The notes: generated from the letters alone by a model not told the origin. A DNA stretch of 64,000 nt from Agrostemma githago (GCA_958450325.1 OY288259.1:60538987-60602986), one strand, 5' to 3'. Shown: positions 25,973-38,393, counted from the stretch's first letter. Numbers and translations: made by a program.

Positions 25973-26086
25973 TGTGCTTATATTGACTTAGCTCTACTTT
26001 TGACTTTCTGTGGTTGCTCTTATCCCTTCTTCCAAGCCACACATATTTATCACTCCAATTTCTTGCAAAATACAGAAATTAATTCC

Positions 26087-27393
26087 ATGGGAGAAGAGCA
26101 AATCAAGGTGATGGCAGCTTCATTAAGATCCAAACTAGGGTCTTTGTCGGCTTCTTCGTCCTCGAAACCCTGCATTTACAAGGCGCCTAAGCATCTCTTC
26201 AAGTTAAACGAAGAATGTATCGACCTTCAGTCGTGTCGATTGGTCCAATCTATCATCAACATCCATCCTTACAAGACACATCAATGGAAGAACTAAAACT
26301 AAACCACTTGCAATGCTTTCTACAACACGCCAACAACCGTTACACCTTAGAAGATTACCTCAAGTTCATTAGAGACATGGAAGTCGAAGCACGTGCCTGT
26401 TACGCAGAAAAAATAACTCTTTCTAGCGACAATTTTGTCGAAATGCTATTACTTGATGCATCCTTCATCATATTCCTATGGTTTAGCTACCGATTTTCAC
26501 TCAAAAACCATCCTAGTAAGGATAAGATGGTAGAGTTGTTTCCTCAAGTCGAACGCGATCTATTCCTTGAAGAAAACCAACTCCCCTTTTTCATCCTCGA
26601 CAGCCTCTACGACTTGGCCTTCTACGATGGGTACTCTAGTTCGGAGTCTCATGTATCGTTCATGGATCTCACTTGTATCTTTATAGATAATCGCTTCGTA
26701 CGTGGAAAGTATCATACCAATGCAACAACAACAACAACTATTGGTACTAAAGTCAAGCATTTAGTCGATTTCCTAAGGCGATACATCATACTACCTTCAA
26801 ACCCGCGTCAAGAACAGCCCAACATAAAAGATCTATGCTTTCATCATCCCCATTTCCCCTTGAACGTGAGCGAGTTGAGCGTGGCCGGGGTCAAGTTTGT
26901 CGCGAGCAAAACCAAGAGTGTACTAGACATACAATTTGTAAACGGGGTTCTACACATTCCGAGTTTCACAGTCCAAGACATAACAGAACCATTGTATCGG
27001 AGCATACTATTGTTCGAGCAATGTCATTGTTACTTCGACTCTTACTTCATCGACTACATGTACTTTATGTACCATTTGATCAAGTGTCGAGAAGACGTGA
27101 GGATACTTGTGAAAAATGGGATCATTGACGGGTGGCTAGCCAGCGACGAGGAGGTGGCTAACATGTTCAATAGCATCATCAATTCCGTCCCCATTAATCT
27201 GACCAACTACTACTACTCTGCCATTGCTGAGGATTTGAACGCGTATGCCTCCACGCCTTGGCATCGTTGGAAGGTGATACTGAAGAGAGACTATTTCAAT
27301 CATCCGTGGGCGATTATCTCTATCGTCTATGCTGTTATACTCCTTATTCTTACGCTTTTGCAGACTATTGCCTCATTTACATCTCTTAAGTAA
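26087..27393 (+). pseudogene. DUF247 protein gene with one frameshift
   Basis: Plant DUF247 proteins are intronless, membrane-tethered proteins of mostly unknown role; in grasses some sit at self-incompatibility loci. From the ATG at 26087 the frame reads MGEEQIKVM, then CIYKAPKHLFKLNEE, which matches the family start, but then leaves the family sequence and stops at 26294-26296. The family sequence resumes in another frame from about 26215 (YRPSVVSIGPIYH) and continues to 27393. It holds the DYLKFIRDMEVEARACYAE and FLEENQLPFFIL blocks, a conserved SIAEDLN-like block (YYYSAIAEDLNAYA) and a C-terminal membrane helix (WAIISIVYAVILLILTLL). A single missing base near 26210-26216 explains the break. 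Either the gene is recently disabled, or this is an assembly error, or translation starts at 26215 and gives 392 residues without the N terminus. Confidence 0.8.
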
Positions 27394-28708
27394 TAACCTC
27401 GTTTCGTCCAGTTGAGATTTTTGGAGGCTGTCAGGATTGGATTTGAACCCCTGTGATCTAAGTTATGGTTGATCATGTATAGAATCTCCATCTATGTAAT
27501 CGTTGTATTGTGTCGAGAACAAGCTAACATTTCAATTTCTCGGAATAAAATGTTTAAAATTCCTTCCGTAATTCAGTTATTAATTAACGTATGTCTAGTA
27601 AATATATTAGAAAAATCGTTTAAAATATAAAGTCTCCAAATATGATATGATCAACTATAACAAGTAGAGTAGTACTCCGTAGTACTAATAAGTTTTCAAA
27701 GAAAATCGTCAAAATGCAATTAAACAATGCGGCCAGCATTCCAGCAAGTACCGAACCGGCCCACTACTCTTTTCTACTGCAATGTATCTCCGTTCCAATC
27801 AATTTCATACGTATTCATACATTTGATTATTGTGCACTATTATTTATAGGTAAGAAAAATCATCGATATAATATAACTTTTAATATATACGATAAAATAT
27901 AGTAATGTAAAATCTTGTTTAAATTGTCTAATTGAGGGTATCATGAATATCAAATTTTTTATAATTTTCGTAAAATATGTAACTAAGAATATAGACAAAA
28001 TAAAAATGTATTAGTATACAAGCAAATGTATGGAATTGATTAGAACGGAGAGAATAATATAGAGATTTTTGTTACTAACTCGTCATATAGTTATAACAGA
28101 TACTCCTATCCTATATCGATCATAAACAATAATTTGCGACTTAAAAGAAGGAATTTGTTAACAAATCTTATTGAGCTATTGTTATGACAACAAGTATCCC
28201 TACTCATGACCACGTGATTAGATAAAACAAAATCAGAATGCAAAGTAACAAATAATTTGCGTTCATTATCTATCCCGTGTAACGTAAGTAACATTTAACC
28301 CGTCACAGACAAGAATTTGTGGACACTATAACGTTCTTATGGAGCAGTCTGATCATGTAATACCGTCTCATACAATACTTTACTTAATTTGCCGTCTCTA
28401 TCAAATCAAACATGGCCAAAACTACGTGCAAAGGGCGTTGCTGTCATATACTCTTTCAAAATTTCCCTCCACACCACACCATCTTTATTTGTTGTTCAAC
28501 TCTTTAAATAAATTCTGTTTTCAATCATCATTTTCTATTCTATTTTCATTTGGACTTCGTCTTCCTCCTCTTCTTCCTCTTCATTTTTCATCGTTGACCT
28601 CCCTCCAATAATACCAACAACAACAACGAGGACGAGGACGACAACAACAACAACAACAACAACAACAGCCAATTTACGTCGGAAAAATTAGTTTTTTTTT
28701 TTTCGGCC
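27394..28708. other. Region between the DUF247 gene and GDPDL copy 2
   Basis: AT-rich with no supported gene. A tRNA-derived fragment lies on the minus strand at about 27423-27472. The end of the region holds the GDPDL copy 2 promoter and 5' UTR, including a CAA-rich run at about 28615-28669. Confidence 0.55.
28615..28669 (+). repeat. CAA-rich microsatellite in the probable 5' UTR of GDPDL copy 2
   Basis: Runs of CAA and GAC triplets about 40 bp before the start codon at 28709. It is the sort of unstructured leader common in plant transcripts. Confidence 0.7.
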
Positions 28709-31700
28709 ATGGGAGTACACAATCTAGCAAATGTTGGATTGGTTCTTCTTCTACTACTTCAGCTTTCGGTTTTCGCGTTAGCTCAGAATTCTACTAAATC
28801 TCCTAAATGGAAAACTCTCGATGGTAAACTAAATTTTTTGATCCTTCTCTAATTAATTCTGTTTTTTTCTGTTATATATTTGGCTATACAAGATTGAAGA
28901 AAATGTATGTGTTAAGTTGATAATTGCATTGTTTTAGGAGATGGGTATGTGTTAAATTTGATTTCAGGAAATGGGTATGAGCTAGTTTTCGATTTTGTTG
29001 TCGTCAGTGACAGTGGCGGAAACATTGCAAATTTCGAAACTTTTTAGTTAAAAAATTTCGACTTATTTTACTCAGTACATTATTAGGGAAAATTCGTCGA
29101 AATTACATATGTATAAAAAAATGTAGATGATATTTATTCGACCTTTAACGTGAATATTTATAATATAAAAAAATATGCGCTTAAAATCAACCTGAGATAT
29201 GCACGTAAGGAGGACCAGGCCAGTTTCCTATTAGGATTTTTGCTTAATTTAATCTCGACTTTTCATCAACGTTGGGTAAATGAAAATCACACTAGGAAAT
29301 CTTTGTACATCGCTAGGATTGGGATAGGTTCCGTAGCAAATGAACAAATATATTCCGTGTCACATTGACTTTTTTTTTTCTACGGAGTAATAAATAAACT
29401 ATGTTGTTTTTTGAAAGAAGAGATCATTTCATAGATTAACATCGAGGTTATAATTTCTTCATTTTTACGACAAAAACGTGCCAGCTTGACTTTAAAATGG
29501 TTAGGCTAAATGTCCTACCATTGGTTGAGGTTATAGTTTCTTCATTTTTCTGACAAAAACGTGTCAGCTTGACTTTACCAACTAAACTAGTTAGCGTGCA
29601 CGTCTGCTTTGCTCAAAATGTGACAGATAATGTGTCTGTTTTGCAGGATCGGCGCCACTAGTTATAGCCCATGGTGGATACTCAGGCATGTTTCCGGACT
29701 CTAGTTCCTTCGCCTACAGTCTAGCAGTGACATTTAGTGTGCCGGACGTGGTTTTCTGGTGTGATGTTCAGCTCACACTAGACGGGGCCGGGATTTGCTT
29801 CCCTAATCTCTTGCTTAATAATGCATCTTCTGTGGCTATGGTTTACCCCGACATGGCCAGCAGTTATGTTGTCGATGGGGTTAAAACGGACGGATTCTTC
29901 CCTATTGATTTCACCCTCGAAGAACTCCAGTCTGTCAGCTGTAAGTTCAGAAATTACAGTATACAGTATATACAGTATACACTGATTTTTAATTGCATTT
30001 CTGCTGTGCTGCCGCCTGTACTGATCTCTCGCTTCAATTGATGCAGTACTTCAGGGAATTTACACTCGTCCTCCTAGTTTCGATGGCATAAGTACAATTG
30101 CCACAGTCGAAGATGTGTTTTTGCAGAATCAACCTGCTGGCTTTTGGTTAAACGTCCAGGTACACGTCTTTATCCTTAGGTTTCTGTACTGTCTTTTGGC
30201 AAAAAGACAGTTTTGAATGCTAATTCAGTGATTTATCTGATGCAGCATAGCGCATTTTACAGCGCGCACAATCTGAGCATGAGCAGCTATATCACGAGTG
30301 CTGCAAAGAATGTAATCATCAGCCACATTTCGTCTCCTGAGATTGCCTTTCTACAAGAACTAGCAACTTCATCCGCGACAACAGAAACCAAACTGATTTT
30401 CCGTTTTCTTGACCAAGATGCTGTCGAAGTTTCAACCAACCAAACTTACGGCTCTCTCTTGAAGAATCTTACATTTATTATAACCTTCGCGTCAGGAATC
30501 CTTGTCCCAAAGACTTACATATGGCCTGTCGATGATACCTCATATCTGCTGCCTCACACATCTCTGGTGGCAAATGCTCATAAAAGTGGGCTCGAAGTTT
30601 TTGCATCAGATTTTGCGAATGACAATGCTGTTGCATACAACTACAGTTACAACCCTGTTGCTGAGTATGTTAACTTCATCGATAATGATGAGTTCTCTGT
30701 TGACGGTCTGCTCACTGACTTCCCTATGACAGCATCAGAAGCCAGAGGTAATATATATGTATGTAGTTCCGATGTTTTTTAGTTTTGCACCTTAAATCCT
30801 ATCTGTCTAACGAATGTATCGTTCTGCAGAATGTTTTACGCATCTAGACAGCAAAGCATCAGCTCAAGGTCAGAACTTTTTTACCCTTTACAACTCGTCG
30901 ACTCCTGTCTCATTCATATACATTAATGCAGGAACTTCAGGATGCTGATATTTTTTTTACTCTTGCAGAAAAGCCCTTGATTATATCACATTTCGGGGCA
31001 AGTGGAGATTACCCTGGGTGTACCGACATATCATACACAACAGCTATATCAGACGGTGCTGATGTGATCGACTGTCCAGTTCAAATGTCGAAGGATGGTG
31101 TTCCATTCTGTTTGAGCTCAGCCAATCTCATGAACAGCACACTGGTCACTCAAACTCAGTTCAGAAACCTCATCACTACTGCTACCGAGATTCAGCCAAA
31201 TCAAGGAATTTTCTCGTTTAGCCTCAGCTGGACCGACATTCAAACTTTGAAACGTAAGTAACCACCCTAGTCCCTCGTAAAAATGTTAACTTTCTGCTGA
31301 TATATAAAGCATGCTCTGATTTTTCTTTCGTTCCTTGGTTTGCAGCTGTAATATCAAGCCCACGCGCAGGCGCATTATTATTCAGGAATCCTAAATATCG
31401 TAATGCTGGAAAGCTCATATCCTTGGCCGACTTCTTAGACCTTGCGAAAAATGCATCTTCACTTTCCGGTGTTCTGATCAAGATAGAGGTGAAACTTAAT
31501 AGTCCTAGGATACCTACCATACATATCATTGTTTTCCATTTTTTTACTGACAGTAATTTTATTCCTGATGAATTTGCAGAATGCTAAGTATCTAGCAGCA
31601 GAGCAGGACATGAGTGTCACTGATGCAGTACAGACTGCACTGGAAAAAGCCGGCTACAACGAACCCAAAGCTAAAAAAGTGATGATACAGTCTACCAGTA

Positions 31701-32428
31701 GCGCAGTCCTAAAAGCGATGAAAGGAAAGACATACGAGCTTGTATACGAAGTTGATGAGACAATACGCGATGCACCTAATGCTACAATAATCGACATCAA
31801 GAAGTTTGCTAATTCCGTGGTTGTCAACAAGAAGTCAGTGTACCCTCAACAGATAGGGTTTGTCTCTGCTCGGACTGAAGTCGTCCCACATTTACAGGCA
31901 TTCGAACTACCAGTCTATGTTCAGATCCTCAGAAATGAGTTTCAGGAAGTACCTTACGATTTCTTCTCAGACCCGACTTCTGAGCTCCATAACTATGTCA
32001 GATCTGCTGAAGTCGACGGAGTCATTACAGATTTTCCAAAAACTGCTGTCGAATACAAAAGTAAGAAAATCAACATTCCCTTTTCTTTCAGACTGGTATA
32101 AACCTCGTGCAATGCATAATTATTGTAAATACTTTTTTCAGAAAACCGATGCCTGAAAATGGATCCGATTCCAACATACATGGGATTAATCCAGCCAGGA
32201 GAGCTGCTCGGGCTCATAGACCCAATGGGCATGCCCCCAGCATCAGCACCCAGCCCGCTACTCAATGCAGACGATATTTCAGAACCGCCACTGCCTGCTG
32301 TCGAATCATCAGCACCAACTTCGACACCAGAAGCGCCAAAGTCGTCTCCAAGCGGACAACACAGGATTACAGCGTCTGCGCTCTTGTCGATCCTGTCTAT
32401 AATCGTGGCAGTATGCTTAATGCTGTGA
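28709..32428 (+). CDS. GPI-anchored glycerophosphodiester phosphodiesterase-like protein (SHV3/GDPDL family), copy 2
   Basis: Nine exons: 28709-28823, 29647-29940, 30047-30159, 30246-30747, 30830-30868, 30969-31253, 31346-31488, 31580-32060 and 32142-32428. They join to 752 residues. Exons 1, 2, 4, 5, 6, 7 and 8 have exactly the same lengths as in copy 1 and the intron phases agree, so the two are tandem duplicates. Seen: a signal peptide ending near LSVFALA/Q, first domain VIAHGGYSGMFPDSS and CDVQLTLDGAGICFP, second domain IISHFGASGDYPG and VIDCPVQMSKDGVPFC, a Pro/Ser/Ala-rich tail, and a hydrophobic end (LLSILSIIVAVCLML) fitting a GPI signal. No frameshift or stop is seen, so both copies appear intact. 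Likely role as for copy 1: wall organisation at the outer plasma membrane. Confidence 0.92.
29443..29578 (+). repeat. Two-copy tandem repeat in intron 1 of GDPDL copy 2
   Basis: A unit of about 84 bp (from 'gaggttataatttcttcatt' through 'cagcttgacttta') occurs at 29443 and again at 29527 with few changes. Confidence 0.8.
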
Positions 32429-32716
32429 TCAGTTTGAATCCCAGCCCATTTTCTTATAGTACTGATTTAATTGATTGATCATATGCACATTCTTTACACT
32501 ACTGTAGTAGTACTGTTTGTATAATTGTATTAATCTCAAGATTATCATTGGTTTTGCTGGAAGAGTTCTATAATTAATCATCTTTTACACTCAGAATTAG
32601 AATCAGTAGTCCTTGTTGTATATCTCATTGATTTTAGTATTTTACCCAAAAACTTATAACAGACGGTTTTTCAATAATATTACTGATCGAGATACTACCT
32701 CTCATCTAATGGAAAT

Positions 32717-32803
32717 CATTACAATATAGGGGGAGGGGGATTCGAACCTGAGACCTACTGTCCCAGAGCACCTAGTCCTAACCACTAGGCTAGGACATTT
32801 TCG
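32717..32803 (-). mobile_element. tRNA-derived SINE, minus orientation
   Basis: On the minus strand it reads A box AGCCTAGTGGTTAGGA and B box GGTTCGAATCC, then a C-rich run and TATATTGTAATG. It is the same element as the plus-strand copy at 34547. Confidence 0.8.
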
Positions 32804-33975
32804 GTTTTAGTGTTATGTGTGTCATAGGAGACTCGTCTAAGAAAATTTGTTCAAGGAACTCCGTGATTCAAAACATAGACGGTATTTGATGATGACACGT
32901 TTTTTTGTTTTTTTTTTTTTCTTAAATGTATGAGTCCGGATTCAAGGTGAGAATTCACATTATTAGTTCGGGACTTAGGTAACATTAGTTAAGTCAAATT
33001 CATCTCATTCATTTTAATTCATTTCAGATCAGAATCGTTAAAATTCATCTAAACCTATCTTTGAATTCAGTCGTATTCAATTCAGTTTAATTAGTTACTA
33101 GTGTAGATCCCGTGCAATGCACGGTATTTATAATATAAATATCTTATAGAATATTTCATTTAAGATTTAAAATAAAAAATTCATTATTTTATTTTTACTA
33201 TTTATCGACTGCGTACTTTAGATATAGGAAAATATTTTTTAAATCGCAAAACTAATCAAAATATTTGAGTAATGTCTTGAAATGTATTAAATAATACTCG
33301 TATGTAATTAATGAAAATATTTTTTATATATCATGTTTATGTCATCTCACGTTTCGAGATACCCACTTCTCTCCTTAACATAGCTTAAAACAAATAAATA
33401 TTTATCAAAAATTGTATAATAATGAACTTTTTTAATGGTTACAACACCGCGATACATTCTTTTTATATAAAAAAAATTCAATTTTTCATTAGTTTTTTTT
33501 TTAAATGGCCTGTCTCAGACATAAGACTTATATTATGTAATTTCTGAAACTTTTTTTATACGTATTTTAATAGTATATTCCATATTTTGTACTCCCTGTA
33601 CCAAAATGATCTCTCTATATGATAGTTATAATCCTCATATTTGAATAGTAAATGATAAGATCTTAGTGGTATTCGAGTGAGTATATACTTTTGTAGAAGT
33701 AAAAGTAAATAGCTCATTTTAAAAATAAAATTTTCATAGAACCATGTTTTTTTTCTATGGTTAATGACATCATATCTTAAAATTTCTCTAATTATTTTCA
33801 TAATTTTTTTTGTCAATTTCTTTAACATTAATGAAAATGAATAGTTTGTGAATTCATTAGTGAAATGTTCTTTTACTTCCCGATTTAAATTAGTGTATTT
33901 TTTTTAGGAAAATGTTAGTAACTGTTATTGTCTTGGAGTAGTATATAGAGTATTTCGGTGAGTTTTTGCTTTAAT

Positions 33976-34020
33976 TAGCATCTTAATGTGTGCCCAGTGG
34001 GCACACGTTAGAAAAACCGT
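33976..34020. mobile_element. End of a hairpin-ended repeat family
   Basis: Perfect palindrome GTGTGCCCAGTGGGCACAC at 33988-34006 followed by GTTAGAAAAACCG. The same end is seen near 19640-19676, 42936-42980 and 55840-55890. The other end of this copy was not located. Confidence 0.6.
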
Positions 34021-34534
34021 TTTAGTATATATTAGGCTTTGTATGAACAATCGGTATATATTCCGTTTTTATATATAGTTACTAAATTTATATCGATGTT
34101 AAGAATATGATCTTCGAATATGATAAGAAAGATATACAATAACAATCCTAACTGTTTTATATTCCACGTAAAATTTTGTATGGGATAGTGCAATCTCCTA
34201 TTAACAAAAAATAGTGCAACTATTTGGTTAAAAACGAAATATACATTATGTTTATACTTTTAAAAAAAAATTGACCATACATTCCTTATTAAATATTGCA
34301 TGTCATATGTAAAATACGTGATTTTCCTAATCAATGTAATCAATCAAATTTTCTTAATTACATAATTTTTGTGGTGTATAGTTTTATGTGTGATTTAGTG
34401 ATATTTTGATCAGTAAAATGTTTGTAGTTGGAAAGAAGAATGGTGAGTGGGTGACACACATAAGGTTAAGAGTTCGATTTGCACATTGCATTTGATCTAT
34501 TTTTTAATTTTTGTTAGTGGATATCTTTAGGCTG

Positions 34535-34663
34535 AAAAAATGTTAGCCTAGTGGTTAGGACTAGGTGTTCTGGGACAGTGGGTCTCAGGTTCAAATCCCC
34601 CCTCCCCCTATATTGTAATGCGACTAAGTGCGCTCTTCGATGGACCAAAAAAAAAAATGTTAG
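34535..34663 (+). mobile_element. tRNA-derived SINE with target duplication
   Basis: A box 'tagcctagtgg' and B box 'ggttcaaatcc', body 'ctatattgtaatgcgactaa', then an A-rich tail. The flanks repeat 'aaaaaatgttag' (34535-34546 and 34652-34663), consistent with a target-site duplication. It has no reading frame, as expected for a SINE. Confidence 0.85.
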
Positions 34664-34680
34664 TAAGAGTTAATCTCTTA

Positions 34681-35085
34681 GGGGTCATTTGGTTCAACTG
34701 ATATGGGTATGAGGTATGGGGTTGGAATGACCAAACCCCATACCTTGGGTTTGTTTGCCTCTTTTTTGGTTTTCATTCCATACCTCAAACCCATGAGGTA
34801 TGGGTTTCTCATACCCACCCCCCACCCTTGGCTATGAGAGTTGATACCTAGGTATCAAAAGTATTTTTTATTTTCAAAACATATTTATTGGAATTTGTTT
34901 GTACGTTTATATTGTTATTCAACTGAACACTTATTTTCTCAATGATGAAAATATGGATAAAATAATTCTTATTCAGAAATAAAACGGAATATTAATTTTT
35001 GGTTAAAGCATTTTTTTCATAAGGTGATTTAAAAAAAACATTATTGTTCAATCAAGTAAAAATGCGTAAAAAATAATATTCTATC

Positions 35086-35124
<39 letters not shown>

Positions 35125-35295
35125 TTTATTAAAAATATATTTTTTTTCTTTAGATTACAAACATTTTTCCCAAGATTATTACTCATACCATAAATGAACC
35201 AAACACAAGGTATTAGGAATGGAGTTTCAAACCTATACCACCCTGGTATGATTCCTCATTCCATACTGATACCTTTGTGCGAACCAAACGGCCCC
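34681..35295. mobile_element. Tourist-like (PIF/Harbinger) MITE
   Basis: Terminal inverted repeats GGGGTCATTTGGTTC at the left and, read inward, GGGGCCGTTTGGTTC at the right. Both are flanked by TTA (34678-34680 and 35296-35298), the target duplication of PIF/Harbinger elements. It is 615 bp long with further 'ggtatggg' inverted words inside both ends and an (AAT)n tract at about 35086-35121. No transposase. Confidence 0.85.
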
Positions 35296-37128
35296 TTAGT
35301 GGTAAGAGAATTTATGGCACGGTACATATATTTCGGAGAATAAATGTTTGCATATTCTAATCAATCAACCAATCATAGAAATCTACTAATCAACGGTATA
35401 ATTGTATAAATATTTGCATATTCTAATCAACCAATCAATCAATTATATTTTCTACAAATATTCCTTCTCGAATATGATCAGAAAGATATACAATAATAAT
35501 CATAACTATTTTATATTCTATGTAAAATATTGTACGGGATAAAGCAATCTCCTATTAACAAAAATAATGCAACTATTTTGTTAAAACGGAATACAATATG
35601 TTTATACTTTTTTTTAAAAAATTGGATCATACATTCCATATTAAATATTGTATGTGATATATTCCATTTAGAACATGTGATTTTCGTAATCAATGGATAA
35701 TCAATCAGATTTCCTTAATTACATAATTTCTGTGGTGTATAGCTTTATATGTGATGTAGTGATATTTAAATCAGTAAGATGTTAGAGTATAGGTGGAGAG
35801 GAGAAGGGTCACACACACGAGGTCAAGGGTTTGATTCGCACCTAATTCATTTGGTATATTTTTATTAATAGCTTTAGGCGGGAAAATATATGAGTTGTGT
35901 TATTTGGTTAGTGAAAAGGGGATGTTTAATTCACTTTAAGATTTTGGAAACTTAGAATTGTATTTGACTTAATTAACTAAAGATTCAATGAGATACATCG
36001 GATTTAATTTTCAAACCGGTAGTGATTCGACATTTTCAAGTCGTTTGATTGATGATCAATAAACTTAAATTTTCAAGGAAATTTCAATTCACGTGAAATA
36101 AGTTAATTCATCCACTTCGGATGAATTTCGTAAAAGTGTAATTAAATCCAATGAATGATAAGTCACTTCATCCACTACGTACATAGTCATTGAAACTTTT
36201 CGTGAATTTGCAATTATTCCTACATTTTACAGAAAATATGGCAACTAAACAACACATCTTTTTAAATTCGTCCGATTTTGATTCTATTTCCCGTGTTTAT
36301 AGAGTAGCAACTACCAATCAACCTTAAGTATGGTAAATATAACTTGATATATCAATTTCTGAATTTTTATTCTCGTGAATCTTTCTTTAATTAACGTATT
36401 GACTTAAGATCATATGTTTAAAAAAATCGTCATTTTTATTTTAGCTAGTTCACTTGGTAAAGTTTGCTGCCCTAGTACTTAAAATAATGTTGGATAATTT
36501 AAACCTTTGATCATTTATGAAGTAATTAATTAGTAAATTACTTCAAATATGAGAAGAAAATAAAATTAATTAGATGAAATCAACGATAATTCTCTATCCA
36601 TATCTACCATTTTACGATATTTTTTTACCTTCTTATTGTAATAATAATTACATCAATTTTTTACAATACATATCTACGTATTTTATGGTAATTTTGTAAT
36701 ATATAAAGCAACATGGATGATACACTTGTTTGTAATTAACGTAACTATTATTGCATGCAGGTTAACATGGTAACTTAATGGTAAAAATGTGTTAAAATAG
36801 GTAAAAACAAAAAAAGTAAAAATCATATAGTACTCAACTTTAATTAGCTTTATTTAATTAATATGATTATATATAAACGGTTTATTTAATGTGTATCTAA
36901 TCATGCTAAATAATGCAAGATTTATAATTATATTATCACGATAAACTGGAATATATTATTACCTCATGTTTACCATACTTAGACAATATCTTTGCCAATT
37001 TTACTTTAATCAGCATTTTAACGTGTACTTAATTAACATACATCAGAAAAATTAACCTACATTAGAAAAACCGTTATATAATAACAAAAAGCGTATAATA
37101 GGATACTTTTGATTCTAGATTTTTTTTG

Positions 37129-37137
37129 TATATATAG
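37129..37137 (+). promoter_or_regulatory. Probable TATA box of polygalacturonase A
   Basis: TATATATAG, about 103 bp before the start codon at 37240, which is a usual position for a plant TATA box. Not tested against a transcript. Confidence 0.5.
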
Positions 37138-37239
37138 TAGAGCTAAGAAGGAGTGGAAATTCATCCTAGAGTTGCAACTTCATCATAAAAAAAAATTACT
37201 TTTGAGTAAAAAGCAGTAAAAAAAGAGTAGTTAAAAATT

Positions 37240-38351
37240 ATGAGTGCAACAAAGTTTGTGTTTTTACTGCTTTTACCTATTTACTTTTTCCTTGGAGAAA
37301 GTCAGATTTTCAACGTCAAAGATTACGGTGCAGTTGATGGTGGAAATGTCGATATTAGTCAGGTAAATTATTTTACGTTATTCGACTGTTGATATTATTC
37401 AGATTTTTCGTATGAATTTTGAAATTAAAGACGACTACACTATATATGTATTAAGATTTTTTTTAATCTCGTAAATACAGGTCTAATGATTGTATTTTAT
37501 CATTTTTTTCTGTAATTTCAGCAAGACGATCTCGTAAGAGACGACTAAAACATGAAATACTACCTTTTTCTTTGCTTTTCTTCATCAAATTGCATTTCTT
37601 GTGAACTTTTTATGTTCTAAGTTGTTTAATCATGTGATTTCTAGCTACCATGAGTAATAATCCACGTTTAATGAACATTTTCACATCATTTTTTTGTCAT
37701 TTTGCTTTTATTAGAATATACTTTATTAATGTATTACGTTATATTACCGTATAATATACAGTATCTTAGTATGTTTAGGAAACACAATACAATAATATAC
37801 ATCAATATATTGTATATATTGATATTATTTCACACTATTATAAGTCGATAGGTAACTTCAGCTAAAATTTTCAAATATTTTTACAAAAACTTCGAATAAA
37901 GTTATTATATATATTTTATATTATACGGAGTATATTTTAAAATTTTAATATTTTTATTTGGTTAAAATTGTAGGCATTATTAAAAGCATGGGACGATGCA
38001 TGCAAATTTCAAGGGGAAAGCAGGGTAGAAATCTCACAAGGGGCTACGTACTTGGTGGGCCCAGTAATCCTGAAAGGCCCATGCAACGGCCCGGTTGGGT
38101 TCCGTAATAAGGGCACTTTGAAGGCACCACCGGGCCTACGGGCCGAGTTTTGGATCGAATTTCAATACATAGACGGGCTTACTGTCTATGGAACCGGGTA
38201 TTTCGATGGTCAAGGCCCGCCCAAACAAGCCCAGCCCAACCTTCCTGCGGTAAATATCTATAAATAAAGTTAAAAGAGTTATTTGAGTATTTAACTTTTT
38301 TTTTTGTCACATGACAGATATTAAATTGTTCAAACAACCCTTTATTATTAC

Positions 38352-38393
<42 letters not shown>

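Larger units (their letters stand above)
25060..26086. other. Region between GDPDL copy 1 and the DUF247 gene
   Basis: Contains the GDPDL 3' UTR and then repeat-derived DNA. On the minus strand there is a tRNA-primer-like word TGGTATCAGA next to a B-box-like 'gttcgaatcctgg' (about 25565-25602) and a SINE-like piece (25640-25745). On the plus strand there is a second B-box fragment (25905-25972). The plus-strand reading frame at 25685-25870 has no recognised product. Confidence 0.5.
32429..37239. other. 4.8-kb gene-free, transposon-rich region
   Basis: Lies between GDPDL copy 2 and polygalacturonase A. It contains two SINE copies in opposite orientation (32717-32803 and 34535-34663), a Tourist-like MITE (34681-35295), and hairpin-ended repeat ends near 33976-34020 and 37009-37074. 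It also has a 'ccgtgcaatgcacgg' hairpin at 33110-33124. A pair of similar blocks lies around 34100-34400 and 35480-35780 ('gatataca(a)taa(c/t)aatc', 'ttaattacataattt(t/c)tgtggtgta'). No coding region is supported. Confidence 0.6.

Noticed and set aside
26215..27393. ATG at 26215 as the natural DUF247 start
   Set aside because: The family N terminus (CIYKAPKHLFKLNEE) is present just upstream in another frame, so the gene more likely began at 26087 and has a frameshift.
34547..34620. tRNA gene
   Set aside because: It has A-box and B-box words but no acceptor stem pairing, a poly-A tail and flanking duplications, so it is a SINE.
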